Made by a program: the position numbers and the translations under genes
DNA from: Streptomyces sp. WMMC940
Lineage (GTDB): Bacteria > Actinomycetota > Actinomycetes > Streptomycetales > Streptomycetaceae
DNA length: 64,000 nucleotides
Direction: 5' to 3'
Assembly: GCF_027460265.1 (NCBI RefSeq)
Contig: NZ_JAPZBC010000001.1
Coordinates: 3,619,001-3,683,000, forward strand
Shown here: positions 1 through 9,500 of the stretch, piece after piece
How the letters are laid out: every line of letters starts with the position of its first letter
Position numbering within the stretch: the stretch's first letter is position 1
The notes under the pieces: generated by a model
Seen by the model: only the letters and a program-made list of their open reading frames with translations
What the model was told of the DNA's origin: nothing
The model's database searches: none

Positions 1-660
1 CGTCTTCGTGACGCCCGCCTCCTTCGTCAGCCCGGCGATCTCGTCGAGCGTGCCCCGGAGGACCAGCTCGTCCGGGCGGCTGGCCATGGCCACCACCGCG
101 GCGGGGCAGTCGGGTCCGTAGTGCGGCAGCAGTTCGTCGACCAGGCGGTCGACGTAGCGGGCGGCGAGGTGCAGGACGAGCAGTGCGCCGCTGCGGCCCA
201 GGGTGGCCAGGTCCTCTCCGTCGGGCATGGGGGTCGCCTGCTGGGCGACGCGGGTCAGGATGACCGTCTGGCCGACCGTCGGTACGGTCAGCTCCCGCTT
301 CAGCGCGGCCGCCGCGGCCGCGAACGCCGGAACGCCGGGAACGACCTCGTACGGAATGCCCGCCGCGTCGAGCCGCCGCATCTGCTCCGCCACCGCGCTG
401 AACACGGACGGGTCGCCCGAGTGCAGCCGGGCCACGTCGTGCCCCTCCGCGTGGGCGCGGACGAACTCCTCGGTGATCGCGTCCAGATCGAGGTCCGCCG
501 TGTCCACGAGGCGCGCGTCCGGCGGGCATTCGGCGAGGAGCTCGGCCGGGACGAGCGAGCCCGCGTAGAGGCAGACCCGGCACGAAGCCAGCGTCCGCGC
601 GCCGCGCAGGGTGATCAGATCGGCCGCACCGGGTCCGGCGCCGATGAAGTAGACGGTCAT
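1..660 (-). CDS. cobM: precorrin-4 C11-methyltransferase (C-terminus beyond window edge)
   Basis: This enzyme transfers a methyl group from S-adenosylmethionine to C11 of precorrin-4 in the aerobic branch of cobalamin synthesis. About 220 residues are visible, starting [11 protein letters not shown] (the glycine-rich N-terminal strand of cobalt-precorrin methylases), then LHSGDPSVF around residue 80 and VVPGVPAFA around residue 105, which belong to the SAM and substrate cleft. The frame is open to position 1, so the 3' end lies outside the window. Its ATG overlaps the cobL stop (ATGA), so the two genes are translationally coupled and probably co-transcribed. CobM is more likely than other TP-methylases because of the partner and the YAGSLVP segment. 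Confidence 0.88.
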   Translation of the reverse strand, partial: MTVYFIGAGPGAADLITLRGARTLASCRVCLYAGSLVPAELLAECPPDARLVDTADLDLDAITEEFVRAHAEGHDVARLHSGDPSVFSAVAEQMRRLDAAGIPYEVVPGVPAFAAAAAALKRELTVPTVGQTVILTRVAQQATPMPDGEDLATLGRSGALLVLHLAARYVDRLVDELLPHYGPDCPAAVVAMASRPDELVLRGTLDEIAGLTKEAGVTKT

Positions 661-1901
661 GAGGATTCTCCCGCGGGGGATTTGGTGACGGACCATTGCG
701 TGACGGGCATCGCCTGCCGCCAGCCGGTGAACCCGCCCACCGGTACGGCGTGCGCCACGGCGAGCCGCACCAGCTCGCCGCCGTGCCGACGGTAGCGCTC
801 CGCCAGCAGCGCCTCCGACTCGAGCGTCACGGTGTTCGCGACCAGCCGTCCGCCCTCCGGCAGCGCGTCCCAGCAGGCGTCGAGCAGTCCCGGCGCGGTG
901 AGCCCGCCGCCGATGAACACCGCGTCGGGGACGGGCAGTCCGGCCAGACCGTCCGGCGCCGCCGCCGTGACGACCCGCAGTCCGGGCACGCCGAGCCTCT
1001 CCGCGTTGCGCTCGATGCGCCGTGCCCGTTCCGCGTCCCGCTCGACGGTGACCGCCCGGCACGAGCGGTGCGTACGCATCCACTCGATCCCGATCGAGCC
1101 GGAGCCGCCGCCGACGTCCCACAGCAGTTCGCCCGGCGCGGGCGCGAGCGCGGCCAGCGTCGCGGCGCGCACATGGCGCTTGGTCAGCTGGCCGTCGTTC
1201 TCGTACGCCTCGTCGGGCAATCCGGGCACGGCGCCGAGCCGGGGCCCGCCGGGCTCGCGGACGCAGTCCACGGCGACGACGTTCAGGGGGTCGCCGGGCG
1301 GCCGGTCCCAGCCGGAGGCGGTACCGGCGACCAGGCGCTCCCGCCCGGAGCCGAGTTGCTCCAGCACCCGCAGCCGGCTGGGGCCGAAGCCCCTCGCGGC
1401 CAGCAGTTCGGCCACCTCCGCCGGAGTCGTGGCGCCGGCGCTCAGCACCAGCAGCCGCCGGCCGTGGTGGAGCGCGGCGCCGAGCCCCGCGACGGGCCTG
1501 CCGACCGTCGTGACCACCTCGGTCTCCTCGACCGGCCAGCCGAGGCGGGCACAGGCGTACGAGACGGAGGACGGGTGCGGCAGTACGCGAAGTGCGTCAG
1601 GGCCGGCGATCTCGGAGAGGGTGCGGCCGATGCCGTAGAACATGGGGTCGCCGCTCGCGAGGACGGCGAGGCGCCGGCCGGCGTGCTCGGCGAGAAGCGC
1701 GGGCACGGCGGGGCGCAGCGGCGACGGCCACGCCACGCGCTCGCCCGCGCATTCGTGGGCGGGCAGCAGGGCGAGCTGGCGTGCGCCGCCGACGAGCACG
1801 TCGGCGGCGCACAGCGCGGCGCGGGAGGTATCGGGCAGTCCGTCCCAGCCGTCGGCACCGATCCCGACGACGGACACGGCGGGGCGGGGGTCGGGCGTCA
1901 C
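657..1901 (-). CDS. cobL: precorrin-6Y C5,15-methyltransferase (decarboxylating), CbiE/CbiT fusion
   Basis: This bifunctional enzyme methylates C5 and C15 of precorrin-6Y and decarboxylates the C12 acetate. The N-terminal half ([11 protein letters not shown], then [11 protein letters not shown]) is the CbiE tetrapyrrole methylase. The C-terminal half has the Rossmann SAM motif [16 protein letters not shown] of CbiT. With the GTG start at 1901 it has 414 residues. A GTG at 1964 would add 21 residues of no domain content; neither start has a strong ribosome site, and I prefer 1901 because it begins just before the domain. The stop overlaps cobM by four bases. Confidence 0.9.
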   Translation of the reverse strand: MTPDPRPAVSVVGIGADGWDGLPDTSRAALCAADVLVGGARQLALLPAHECAGERVAWPSPLRPAVPALLAEHAGRRLAVLASGDPMFYGIGRTLSEIAGPDALRVLPHPSSVSYACARLGWPVEETEVVTTVGRPVAGLGAALHHGRRLLVLSAGATTPAEVAELLAARGFGPSRLRVLEQLGSGRERLVAGTASGWDRPPGDPLNVVAVDCVREPGGPRLGAVPGLPDEAYENDGQLTKRHVRAATLAALAPAPGELLWDVGGGSGSIGIEWMRTHRSCRAVTVERDAERARRIERNAERLGVPGLRVVTAAAPDGLAGLPVPDAVFIGGGLTAPGLLDACWDALPEGGRLVANTVTLESEALLAERYRRHGGELVRLAVAHAVPVGGFTGWRQAMPVTQWSVTKSPAGESS

Positions 1902-2072
1902 GGACGGGACTCTACTGTCCGCGCAGGTGGTCTCCGGTTCGCGGGGGGACGGGACACCGGTCACCGGCGCGCGGAGCCCCCAAGATCACGTAATACTGAA
2001 GTGGAGAACGAGCCCCTGGTCCCGGCCCCGCCACGCGCGCCTCATCGTCCGACTCGGCTCCGGGAGGCAGCC

Positions 2073-2576
2073 ATGGCCACTCGACGCACTCCCCTGCCGG
2101 GCGTCGGTACGCAGTACGACATCACCTCGGAGAGCGGTCACCACCTCTCGCTGGTCGTCCACCAGGACGGCCGACGGTTCCTCGGCTTCTACTCCGCGGA
2201 CGATCCCGACGAGTGGGCGGCTTCCGTGCCGCTGACGCCCGAGGAGGCCGGCGGGCTCGCCCGGCTGCTGGACCCGACCCCCGTCGAGGGCGTGCGCACC
2301 GACGGCCTCGACCTGGTGACCGAGCACATCCCGGTCCCGGCCCGCTCCCCGTACTCCGGACGGCCGCTCGGTGACACCCGGGCCCGTACCCGCACGGGCG
2401 CCTCGATCGTCGCCGTCCGGCGCCCGAGCAGTGTGCACCCCTCGCCGGGGCCGGGCTTCCGGCTGATGATCGGTGACACGCTCGTCGTCGTCGGCACCAG
2501 GGAGGGCGTGGACGCGCTCGCCGGGATCATCGAGGGCTCCGGGGACGAACCGGACGCCTCCGGAGCCGGAGGCTGA
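2073..2576 (+). CDS. KhtT-like TrkA-C regulatory subunit of a K+/H+ antiporter
   Basis: This 167-residue soluble protein is probably the gating subunit of the antiporter encoded two bases downstream. The N-terminal half (about residues 1-85) has the KhtT-type fold, and the C-terminal half (about 105-155, GASIVAVRRP ... GFRLMIGDTLVVVGT) is a TrkA-C (RCK-C) ligand-binding domain. A GGGAGG ribosome site lies just before the ATG at 2073. In Bacillus KhtT is known to control KhtU in response to nucleotide and cation signals; the same role here is inferred from family and neighbour. No KhtS-like third gene is visible. Confidence 0.83.
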   Translation: MATRRTPLPGVGTQYDITSESGHHLSLVVHQDGRRFLGFYSADDPDEWAASVPLTPEEAGGLARLLDPTPVEGVRTDGLDLVTEHIPVPARSPYSGRPLGDTRARTRTGASIVAVRRPSSVHPSPGPGFRLMIGDTLVVVGTREGVDALAGIIEGSGDEPDASGAGG

Positions 2577-2578
2577 CC

Positions 2579-3820
2579 GTGCACGGCACGACGATGCTCC
2601 TCGTCGAACTCGGCGCGATCATCCTCACCCTGGGGCTGATCGGCCGGTTCGCCGGACGCCTCGGCCTGTCCCCGATCCCCCTCTATCTGCTCGCCGGTCT
2701 CGCCTTCGGCACGGGCGGGTTGCTGCCGCTCAGCGCCAGCGGGGGCTTCATCGCCGTCGGCGCCGAGATCGGCGTCATCCTGCTGCTCCTGCTGCTGGGC
2801 CTGGAGTACAGCGCCTCCGAACTGGTGACGAGCCTGCGCACCCAGTACCCCTCGGGCCTGGTGGACTTCCTGCTCAACGCCCCGCCGGGCGCGGCGGCCG
2901 CGCTCCTGCTCGGCTGGGGGCCGGTGGGGGCGGTGGCGCTGGCCGGCGTCACCTGGATCTCGTCGTCGGGCGTGATCGCGAAGATCCTCACGGACCTGGG
3001 ACGGCTGGGCAACCGCGAGACCCCGGTGATCCTCGGCGTCCTGGTCATCGAGGACCTGTCGATGGCGGTCTACTTGCCCCTGCTGACCGCGCTGCTCGCG
3101 GGACTCGGCCTGGCCGGCGGCAGCATCACCCTGCTGATCGCCGTCGGCACGGTCTCCCTGGTCCTCTTCCTGGCGGTCCGCCACGGCCGGCACCTCAGCC
3201 GGGCGGTCTCCTCCGACGACCCGGAGATGCTCCTGCTGGTGGTACTGGGCCTCACCCTGCTGGTCGCGGGTGCGGCGCAGGAGCTGCAGGTGTCGGCGGC
3301 GGTGGGCGCGTTCCTGGTGGGCATCGCCCTGTCGGGTGAGGTCGCGGAGGGGGCGAGACGCCTGCTCAGCCCGCTCCGCGATCTCTTCGCGGCGGTGTTC
3401 TTCGTCTTCTTCGGGCTGTCGACCGACCCGACGGCGATCCCGCCGGTGCTGCTGCCGGCACTGCTGCTCGCCGTGGCCACCAGCCTGACCAAGATCGCGA
3501 CCGGCTGGTACGCGGCCGGCCGCGCCGGCATCGGCCCGCGCGGCCGTCTCCGGGCGGGCGGCACCCTCGTCCCCCGTGGGGAGTTCTCCATCGTCATCGC
3601 CGGACTGGTGGCCTCAACCGAGCCGCGCGTCGTGCCGCTTGCCACCGCGTACGTGCTGATCCTGGTGATCCTGGGCCCGCTCGCGGCCCGCTGGACCGAG
3701 CCCGCGGTCCACACCGTCCGGTCCTGGCTCCGCCACAGCCCGCGGCCAAGGCCGCCGGGGGGCGCGGAGCGTGCGGCGTCCGTGACGGACGGAGCGGTGG
3801 CGCCGGCGGCGGGCGGCTGA
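2579..3820 (+). CDS. KhtU-like monovalent cation:proton antiporter (CPA2 family)
   Basis: This is a 413-residue integral membrane protein with about 12 hydrophobic segments. The ILLLLLLGLEYSASEL segment near residue 65 and WISSSGVIAKIL near residue 122 are typical of the KefB/GerN Na+/H+ exchanger fold. It would exchange K+ (or Na+/NH4+) for H+ across the membrane under control of the TrkA-C protein upstream. The GTG at 2579 starts two bases after the upstream stop, so the pair is one transcription unit; an in-frame ATG at 2594 is an alternative start. There is no cytosolic KTN domain fused to its C-terminus, consistent with a separate regulatory subunit. Confidence 0.87.
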   Translation: MHGTTMLLVELGAIILTLGLIGRFAGRLGLSPIPLYLLAGLAFGTGGLLPLSASGGFIAVGAEIGVILLLLLLGLEYSASELVTSLRTQYPSGLVDFLLNAPPGAAAALLLGWGPVGAVALAGVTWISSSGVIAKILTDLGRLGNRETPVILGVLVIEDLSMAVYLPLLTALLAGLGLAGGSITLLIAVGTVSLVLFLAVRHGRHLSRAVSSDDPEMLLLVVLGLTLLVAGAAQELQVSAAVGAFLVGIALSGEVAEGARRLLSPLRDLFAAVFFVFFGLSTDPTAIPPVLLPALLLAVATSLTKIATGWYAAGRAGIGPRGRLRAGGTLVPRGEFSIVIAGLVASTEPRVVPLATAYVLILVILGPLAARWTEPAVHTVRSWLRHSPRPRPPGGAERAASVTDGAVAPAAGG

Positions 3821-3966
3821 TCGTCTCCGGCCCCTCGCACGCGCGGTCCGGTCGTCTCGAACGCCGGCCTCTGAGCCGGTGCTCCGCGCGGCGCCACGGT
3901 ACGCGGCGGGGCACGGTGGGCGGTGAGCACGGTGGGCGACCTCGGCGCCGGCCTACGGGGCGCCGA

Positions 3967-4119
3967 TCACTTCTGGGCGTTCTGCCCCACATGGAAGAGC
4001 AGCCAGACGAAGCCCGCGAAGGCATGTGTGGCGAAGACGTACACGAAGACGCGCAGTGCGACGCCGCGCTCCTTCCAGCGCTCGCTCTCACGCTCGCTCT
4101 CACGCGCGGTCTCGCTCAT
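3967..4119 (-). CDS. small DUF6126-like membrane protein
   Basis: This 50-residue protein starts MSETARESERESER, a charged soluble head, followed by WKERGVALRVF and one membrane helix (about residues 24-44, ending FVWLLFHVGQNAQK). I recognise this layout as DUF6126, a short actinobacterial protein family of unknown function. The start is set by a GGGAGGA ribosome site upstream of the ATG at 4119; in-frame codons before it have no such site. It is convergent with the antiporter gene and divergent from the LLM monooxygenase. DUF6126 genes often sit beside an XRE-type regulator, but none is next to this one. Confidence 0.72.
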   Translation of the reverse strand: MSETARESERESERWKERGVALRVFVYVFATHAFAGFVWLLFHVGQNAQK

Positions 4120-4216
4120 CGGCGGTATCCTCCCGGACCCGGACCCGTGCACGGTGCTCCGGGGACTCCAGCGTACGGGCGGAATAGTTCCGGGACGGCG
4201 TCCGTTCCAGGTGGCA

Positions 4217-4235
4217 GTTTAATGTTCAACCAAAC
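4217..4235 (+). promoter_or_regulatory. AT-rich site upstream of the LLM monooxygenase gene
   Basis: A 19-base stretch with GTTT and AAAC ends and an A/T-rich core interrupts strongly GC-rich sequence about 20 bases before the start codon at 4257 and just before the GGAGG ribosome site. It could be a promoter -10 region or an operator. The symmetry is weak, and no regulator gene adjoins it. Confidence 0.3.
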
Positions 4236-4256
4236 GGCTCCTGGAGGCGACGCCCG

Positions 4257-5396
4257 ATGCAGTTCGGAATCTTCACCGTCGGTGACGTGACCACCGATCC
4301 GACCGACGGTCGCACCCCGACCGAGAACGAGCGGATCAAGGCGATGGTCGCCATCGCGCTGAAGGCCGAGGAGGTCGGTCTCGACGTCTTCGCGACGGGC
4401 GAGCACCACAACCCGCCGTTCGTGCCGTCGTCCCCGACCACGATGCTGGGGCACATCGCGGCGCGCACCGAGAACCTGATCCTGTCCACCTCGACGACGC
4501 TGATCACCACCAACGACCCGGTGAAGATCGCCGAGGACTACGCGATGCTCCAACACCTGGCGGACGGCCGCGTCGACCTGATGATGGGCCGCGGCAACAC
4601 CGGACCGGTCTATCCCTGGTTCGGGCAGGACATCCGCCAGGGCATACCGCTCGCCATCGAGAACTACGCCCTCCTCCACAAGCTGTGGAGGGAGGACGTC
4701 GTCGACTGGGAGGGCAAGTTCCGTACGCCGCTGCAGGGCTTCACGTCCACGCCGCGGCCGTTGGACGGTGTCCCGCCGTTCGTGTGGCACGGCTCGATCC
4801 GCTCGCCGGAGATCGCCGAGCAGGCCGCGTTCTACGGCGACGGTTTCTTCCACAACAACATCTTCTGGCCGGCGGAGCACACCAGGCGGATGGTCGCGCT
4901 CTACCGGAAGCGGTACGCGCACTACGGACACGGCACCCCGGAGCAGGCCGTCGTGGGTCTCGGCGGACAGGTGTTCATGCGCGGGAACTCCCAGGACGCG
5001 GTCAGGGAGTTCCGCCCGTACTTCGACAACGCGCCCGTCTACGGGCACGGCCCGTCGCTGGAGGACTTCACCGATCAGACGCCGCTGACCGTCGGCTCCC
5101 CGCAGCAGGTCATCGAGCGGACCCTCGGCTTCCGTGAGGTCGTCGGCGACTACCAGCGCCAGCTGTTCCTGATGGACCACGCGGGACTTCCGCTGAAGAC
5201 CGTCCTGGAGCAGCTCGACATCCTCGGCGAGGAGGTCGTCCCGGTACTGCGCAAGGAGTTCGCCGGCCTGCGGCCCGCCGGAGTGCCGGACGCCCCGGTC
5301 CACCCGGCCGTGGCCGCCGCCCGCGGCACCGGCGACGACGCAGTCACCGCCTACCGCACCGGCGGATACGACACCGGCAGCGGCGAGGAGGACTGA
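4257..5396 (+). CDS. LLM-class FMN-dependent monooxygenase, CE1758 family
   Basis: This 379-residue luciferase-like TIM-barrel protein starts MQFGIFTVGDVTTDPTDGRTPTE. It has the bacterial luciferase features EEVGLDVFATGEHHNPPF near residue 40 and LADGRVDLMMGRGNTGPVYPWFG near residue 101, which form the flavin pocket. It would use reduced FMN and O2 to oxidise an unknown organic substrate. The ATG has a GGAGG site nine bases upstream. The next gene, two bases downstream, encodes an NAD(P)H-dependent FMN reductase of the matching CE1759 family, so the two are expected to work as monooxygenase and flavin supplier. The substrate cannot be read from the sequence. Confidence 0.9.
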   Translation: MQFGIFTVGDVTTDPTDGRTPTENERIKAMVAIALKAEEVGLDVFATGEHHNPPFVPSSPTTMLGHIAARTENLILSTSTTLITTNDPVKIAEDYAMLQHLADGRVDLMMGRGNTGPVYPWFGQDIRQGIPLAIENYALLHKLWREDVVDWEGKFRTPLQGFTSTPRPLDGVPPFVWHGSIRSPEIAEQAAFYGDGFFHNNIFWPAEHTRRMVALYRKRYAHYGHGTPEQAVVGLGGQVFMRGNSQDAVREFRPYFDNAPVYGHGPSLEDFTDQTPLTVGSPQQVIERTLGFREVVGDYQRQLFLMDHAGLPLKTVLEQLDILGEEVVPVLRKEFAGLRPAGVPDAPVHPAVAAARGTGDDAVTAYRTGGYDTGSGEED

Positions 5397-5398
5397 CC

Positions 5399-6022
5399 AT
5401 GGCGCAACTGAAGCTCGTCGCCGTGTCGGCGGGGCTGAGCAGTCCCTCGTCCACCCGGCTGCTGGCCGACCGGCTGGCCGAGGCGGCCCGGCATCGGCTG
5501 GCGGAGCAGGACCGGAAGGTGGAGGTCGAGGTCGTCGAGCTGCGCGATCTGGCCACCGCCATAGCCAACAACCTGGTGACCGGCTTCCCCTCGCCGACGC
5601 TGGGCGCGGCCGTCGACGCGGTGACGAGGGCGGACGGTGTGATCGCCGTGTCGCCGGTCTTCACGGCCTCGTACAGCGGACTCTTCAAGTCGTTCTTCGA
5701 CCTGGTGGACCCGCGGGCGCTGACCGGCAAGCCCGTCCTCGTCGCGGCGACCGGTGGCACCGCACGGCACTCCCTCGTCCTCGACCACGCCATGCGGCCG
5801 CTCTTCGCCTATCTGCGGGCGCTGGTCGTTCCGACAGCCGTGTACGCGGCGTCGGAGGACTGGGGCTCCAGTGGCGACGAGTACACCGAGGGGCTGCCCA
5901 CCCGGATCCGCAGGGCCGGCCGGGAGCTGGCCGAGCTGATGGCCGACCGGCCCGCCCACGAGGAGGGGGCGGACGAGCTGGCGGAGCTCGAGCGGCAGCT
6001 CGCGGACCTCCGCTTCGACTGA
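5399..6022 (+). CDS. NAD(P)H-dependent FMN reductase, CE1759 family
   Basis: This 207-residue flavodoxin-like protein probably supplies reduced FMN to the LLM monooxygenase encoded two bases upstream. The N-terminal LVAVSAGLSSPSSTR loop binds the FMN phosphate, and VSPVFTASYSGLFKSFFDL around residue 83 is the family's flavin and dimer segment. VLVAATGGTARHSLVLDHAMRPLF follows near residue 115. The tight spacing (TGACCATGG) means the genes are co-transcribed and probably coupled. The C-terminal 40 residues are a charged helix rich in Glu and Leu. Confidence 0.9.
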   Translation: MAQLKLVAVSAGLSSPSSTRLLADRLAEAARHRLAEQDRKVEVEVVELRDLATAIANNLVTGFPSPTLGAAVDAVTRADGVIAVSPVFTASYSGLFKSFFDLVDPRALTGKPVLVAATGGTARHSLVLDHAMRPLFAYLRALVVPTAVYAASEDWGSSGDEYTEGLPTRIRRAGRELAELMADRPAHEEGADELAELERQLADLRFD

Positions 6023-6553
6023 CCGGCGCGGTCCGCGTTCGGCGACTCCGACGGCGAACGACGGGCCCGAGGCGACGGGCACGGGGACGAGGCGACGCAC
6101 GGGGGACGGCGGACGACGCACGGCGGACGGCGGACGCAAGGCGACGGGCACGGGGACGAGGCGACGCACGGCGGACGGCGGACGCAAGGCGACGGGCACG
6201 GGGACGAGGCGACGGACGGCGGCGATCGCACCGGACGATCCGGCCGGGCGGTCCCGCCGGGCAATCCGGCCGACGGGCCGCTCCGGGGTCCGGGCCGGGT
6301 CGTGGTCCGGGCCGGGTCGTGGTCCGCGTCGGCCGCGGCGAGCTGTCCCCGGCGGGGACGCGCGGGCGTCGGGTGGTTCAACCAGCCGTCGATCACCGCA
6401 GAACCGTCGAGACGGCGCCCGTCGGCGGCCGGTTCGGTCGGTGGCCCCGCCGTGCCGGAAGGATCGGACCCGACGCATCCCACGCGGCCCCCGAGGGTCC
6501 CGAGGGGCCGCCGCCGAAGCCGAGTGTCAGTGCCGCCTCCTATCGTTTCCGCC
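6023..6553. other. 531-base non-coding interval with tandem repeats
   Basis: I see no supportable gene here. The interval holds tandem repeats at 6070-6221 and a second 18-base direct repeat at about 6298-6324. The rest is GC-rich and leads into the large ATPase gene. Open frames across it are products of base composition: they lack ribosome sites and have repetitive Arg/Gly/Thr translations. Confidence 0.7.
6070..6221. repeat. 48-base intergenic tandem repeat, about three copies
   Basis: A 48-base unit beginning AGGCGACGGGCACGGGGACG occurs at 6139 and 6187 exactly 48 bases apart. An earlier copy begins at 6070, enlarged by a 21-base internal duplication. The last copy is partial. Within the unit, GGCGGAC and GGCGACG submotifs recur. 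It lies between the FMN reductase and the ATPase gene. No protected spacer or cas gene is present, so it is a simple minisatellite. Confidence 0.85.
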
Positions 6554-9500
6554 ATGAGTCCCGCACTCATCGGGCGTGAGCACCCCGTGGGCGTCCTCCG
6601 GGCCGAGATCGGCCGGGCGACGGACAGCCACGGGGGTCTTGTCCTGGTCACGGGTGAGGCGGGCATCGGCAAGACGACCCTCGTGACCCAGGCCGCCCAG
6701 GAGGCCCGGCGGCACGGGGCGCTGGTGCTCGGCGGATCGTGCTGGGACTCCGACAGCGCACCCGGGTACTGGCCGTGGGTCCAGGTGGTCCGGGCACTGC
6801 GCCGGGCCGTCGGCGAGGAGGAGTGGGCGCGGGTCGAGGAGGCGGCGGGCGGACGCCTGACCGTCCTCCTGGGGGAGACCTCCGGCTCCCGCGGCCGCCC
6901 GGGCGACGCCGCGCGTGGCGGCGACGGGCCCGAGGAGCGGTTCGCGGCGGACGGGGACAAGGAGCCGTTCGCCGTGTACGACGCGGTGACGACCGCGCTG
7001 GTCACCGTCTCGCAGAGCCGTCCCGTCGTGGTCGTGCTCGACGATCTGCACTGGTCGGACCCCGCGTCGCTGAAGCTGCTCGAATTCGCGGCGCAGCACG
7101 CCTGGTTCGAGCGGCTGCTGCTCGTCGGCACGTACCGGGACGTCGAGTTGGAGACACCCGGCCACCCGCTCCAGCAGCTGATGCTGCCGCTCGCCTCACG
7201 GGCGACGACGCTGACGCTCACCGGCCTGGAGCGCGACGAGGTGGGGGTGTTGATGGCCGTCACCGCCGGTCGCGAACCGGAGCCCGCGCTCGTCGCGGAG
7301 GTGCACCGGCGCACCGGCGGCAATCCGTTCTTCGTGGAGCAGACCGCCCGGCTGTGGCACAGCGGCAGCCCGGTCACCGCCGTGGCGCCCGGCGTGCGGG
7401 TGGCGGTGCGGCGGCGGCTGGGCCTGCTGCCGGGACCCGTCGGCGCGCTGCTGACCACGGCCGCGGTGCTGGGGCGCGACTTCCACCGGCAGGTGCTGGC
7501 CCTGGTGGCCGGGGCGCCGGTCGCGCATGTGGACCGGCTGCTGGACCGGGCGGTGGCGGCCAGGCTGGTCACGGCCCGGGAGTCGGGGAGGTTCACGTTC
7601 TCCCACGACCTGGTGCGGGAGACGCTGTACGACGCGCTGGACGAGTCCGAGGCGCGGGCCCGCCACGCAGCGGTCGTCCGGGCGCTGGGCGAGACGGCCG
7701 GGCTGCCGCAGCAGGTGCGGATCCTGCCCGGCGACCTCGCGGGTCACGCCTACCTGGCGGGCGACGAACTGGCGCCCGGGCGCCGCATCGAACTGCTGGT
7801 GGAGGCGGCCCGCGACGCCGGCGGCCGGCTGGCCTCGGAGGAGGCGGTGGGCCACTACCGCCGGGCCCTGGAGATCGCGGAGTCGGCGGCGGAACACGCG
7901 ACGTCCGGGGCGTCGGCCGGTGCCGTCGGGCACGGCCGGTCCGGCGGGCGGGCTCCCGCGGCGCCTCCCGGAACCGCGCACGCGGAGCGGGGCGGATCGG
8001 CAGAGGCGGCGGCCACGGCACCCGGCGGGAACACCCCGCCGCGTACGGACCCGCTCGGTGCCGGACGAGCGGCCGCCGGCGACGGCGACCGCACCGGCCG
8101 CGCGGACCGGCCGGAGGCAGGCGATGCCGGCGCGGCGAGGGCGCTCCGACGGCGGGCCGCACTGGTGGCCCTGGACCTCGGCGGGGAGCTGCACCACAGT
8201 CGCGAGGACGCCGAGGCCTGGGTGGCCTTCGACAGGGCGGCGGCGCTCGCGGCCACGCTGGACGACGGCGAGCTGCTCGCCCGGGTCGCCATGACCCTGT
8301 ACTCGCACACCGCCCTGGCTGACGGCCCCACCCGCACCCGCAGCACGGCGCTGCTGCGCGCTGCGTACCGCGCGCTGACCGGCGGCGGGTCCGACCCCGG
8401 CCGGCCGGACCCCGACAGGCTGCCTCCCGAGCTGATCGCCCAGGAACTCGCGGGGCTGACCACGACCCTCGCCCGGCGCGGCGAGGACGACGACGCCCTC
8501 GCCTTCTCGCTCTGGGCCAGGCACGACTCCATCTGGGGGCTCGGCACGTCCGAGGAGCGGCTCGCCCTCACGGACGAGATGGCGGCGGTGGCGCGCCGCA
8601 CGAGGAACCGGGACATGGAGTTCCACGCCACCTCGATGCGCTGGGTCACCTTGCTGGAACTGGACGACCCCCGCTATCTGGACCAGCTCCGGATCGCCCG
8701 GGCCGTCGCCGAGCGGATGGGTGTGCGCCGCACGGATCTCGGCCTCGCCGTGGACCGGTGCCTCGTCGCAGCGTTCAACGGTCGCTTCGACGAGGCCGAG
8801 ACGCATCTCGCGCAGGTCACCGACCTGGGCCACGAGCATCCCCCCTTCACCTTCATGGCGCTGCACATCGTGTGGGGGCTGCGGCTGCTCCAGGGGCGGT
8901 TCGCGCAGGCGGAGGAGGTCCTGGAGCGGCTCGCCCCGGCCGGGCACCCGTATCCGGGGCTGCTGCGGGGCATCACGGCCGCGGAGGTCGGCGACCGGGC
9001 CCGTACGCTCCGGGCGGTGGCCGAGCTGGACGCTCTGCCCGAGCCGTTCCCGCGGATCTTCGAGCCGCTGTGGATCCGTCTGCGGGCGCAGGCAGCCGCC
9101 CTGTCGGGCGACGAGGAGCTCATCGCGTCGGCGCGGAGCGCCCTGGAGGGATACCGCGGCCATTGGGTCGTGTCGCTGTACGGCTGTGACATCAGCGGTC
9201 CCGTCGATCTGTGGCTCGGTCTGCTCGATGCCGCCGCCGGCCGCTGGGACGAGGCCGTCGGGGAGCTCGACTCGGCGGTCGCCTCGGCGGACCGGCTCAG
9301 CGCCCGACCGTGGGCGTTGCGTGCGAGATCGGCCCTGGTCGGGGCCTTGCGCTGCCGTGCCTCGGAGCCGGACCTGGCCCGGGTGGGGGAGCTCGAAGCC
9401 AGGGTGGCCGAGGAGGCGAAGTCCCTCGGCGTGGAGGCGCCCTTCGCAGCCCCGACGGCCCGGGCGTCGTCCGGGTGGTCGCGGCCGGGGAAGCCGGGTG

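Noticed and set aside
6070..6221. Possible CRISPR array
   Set aside because: The repeats are head-to-tail with no spacers, and no cas genes are present.
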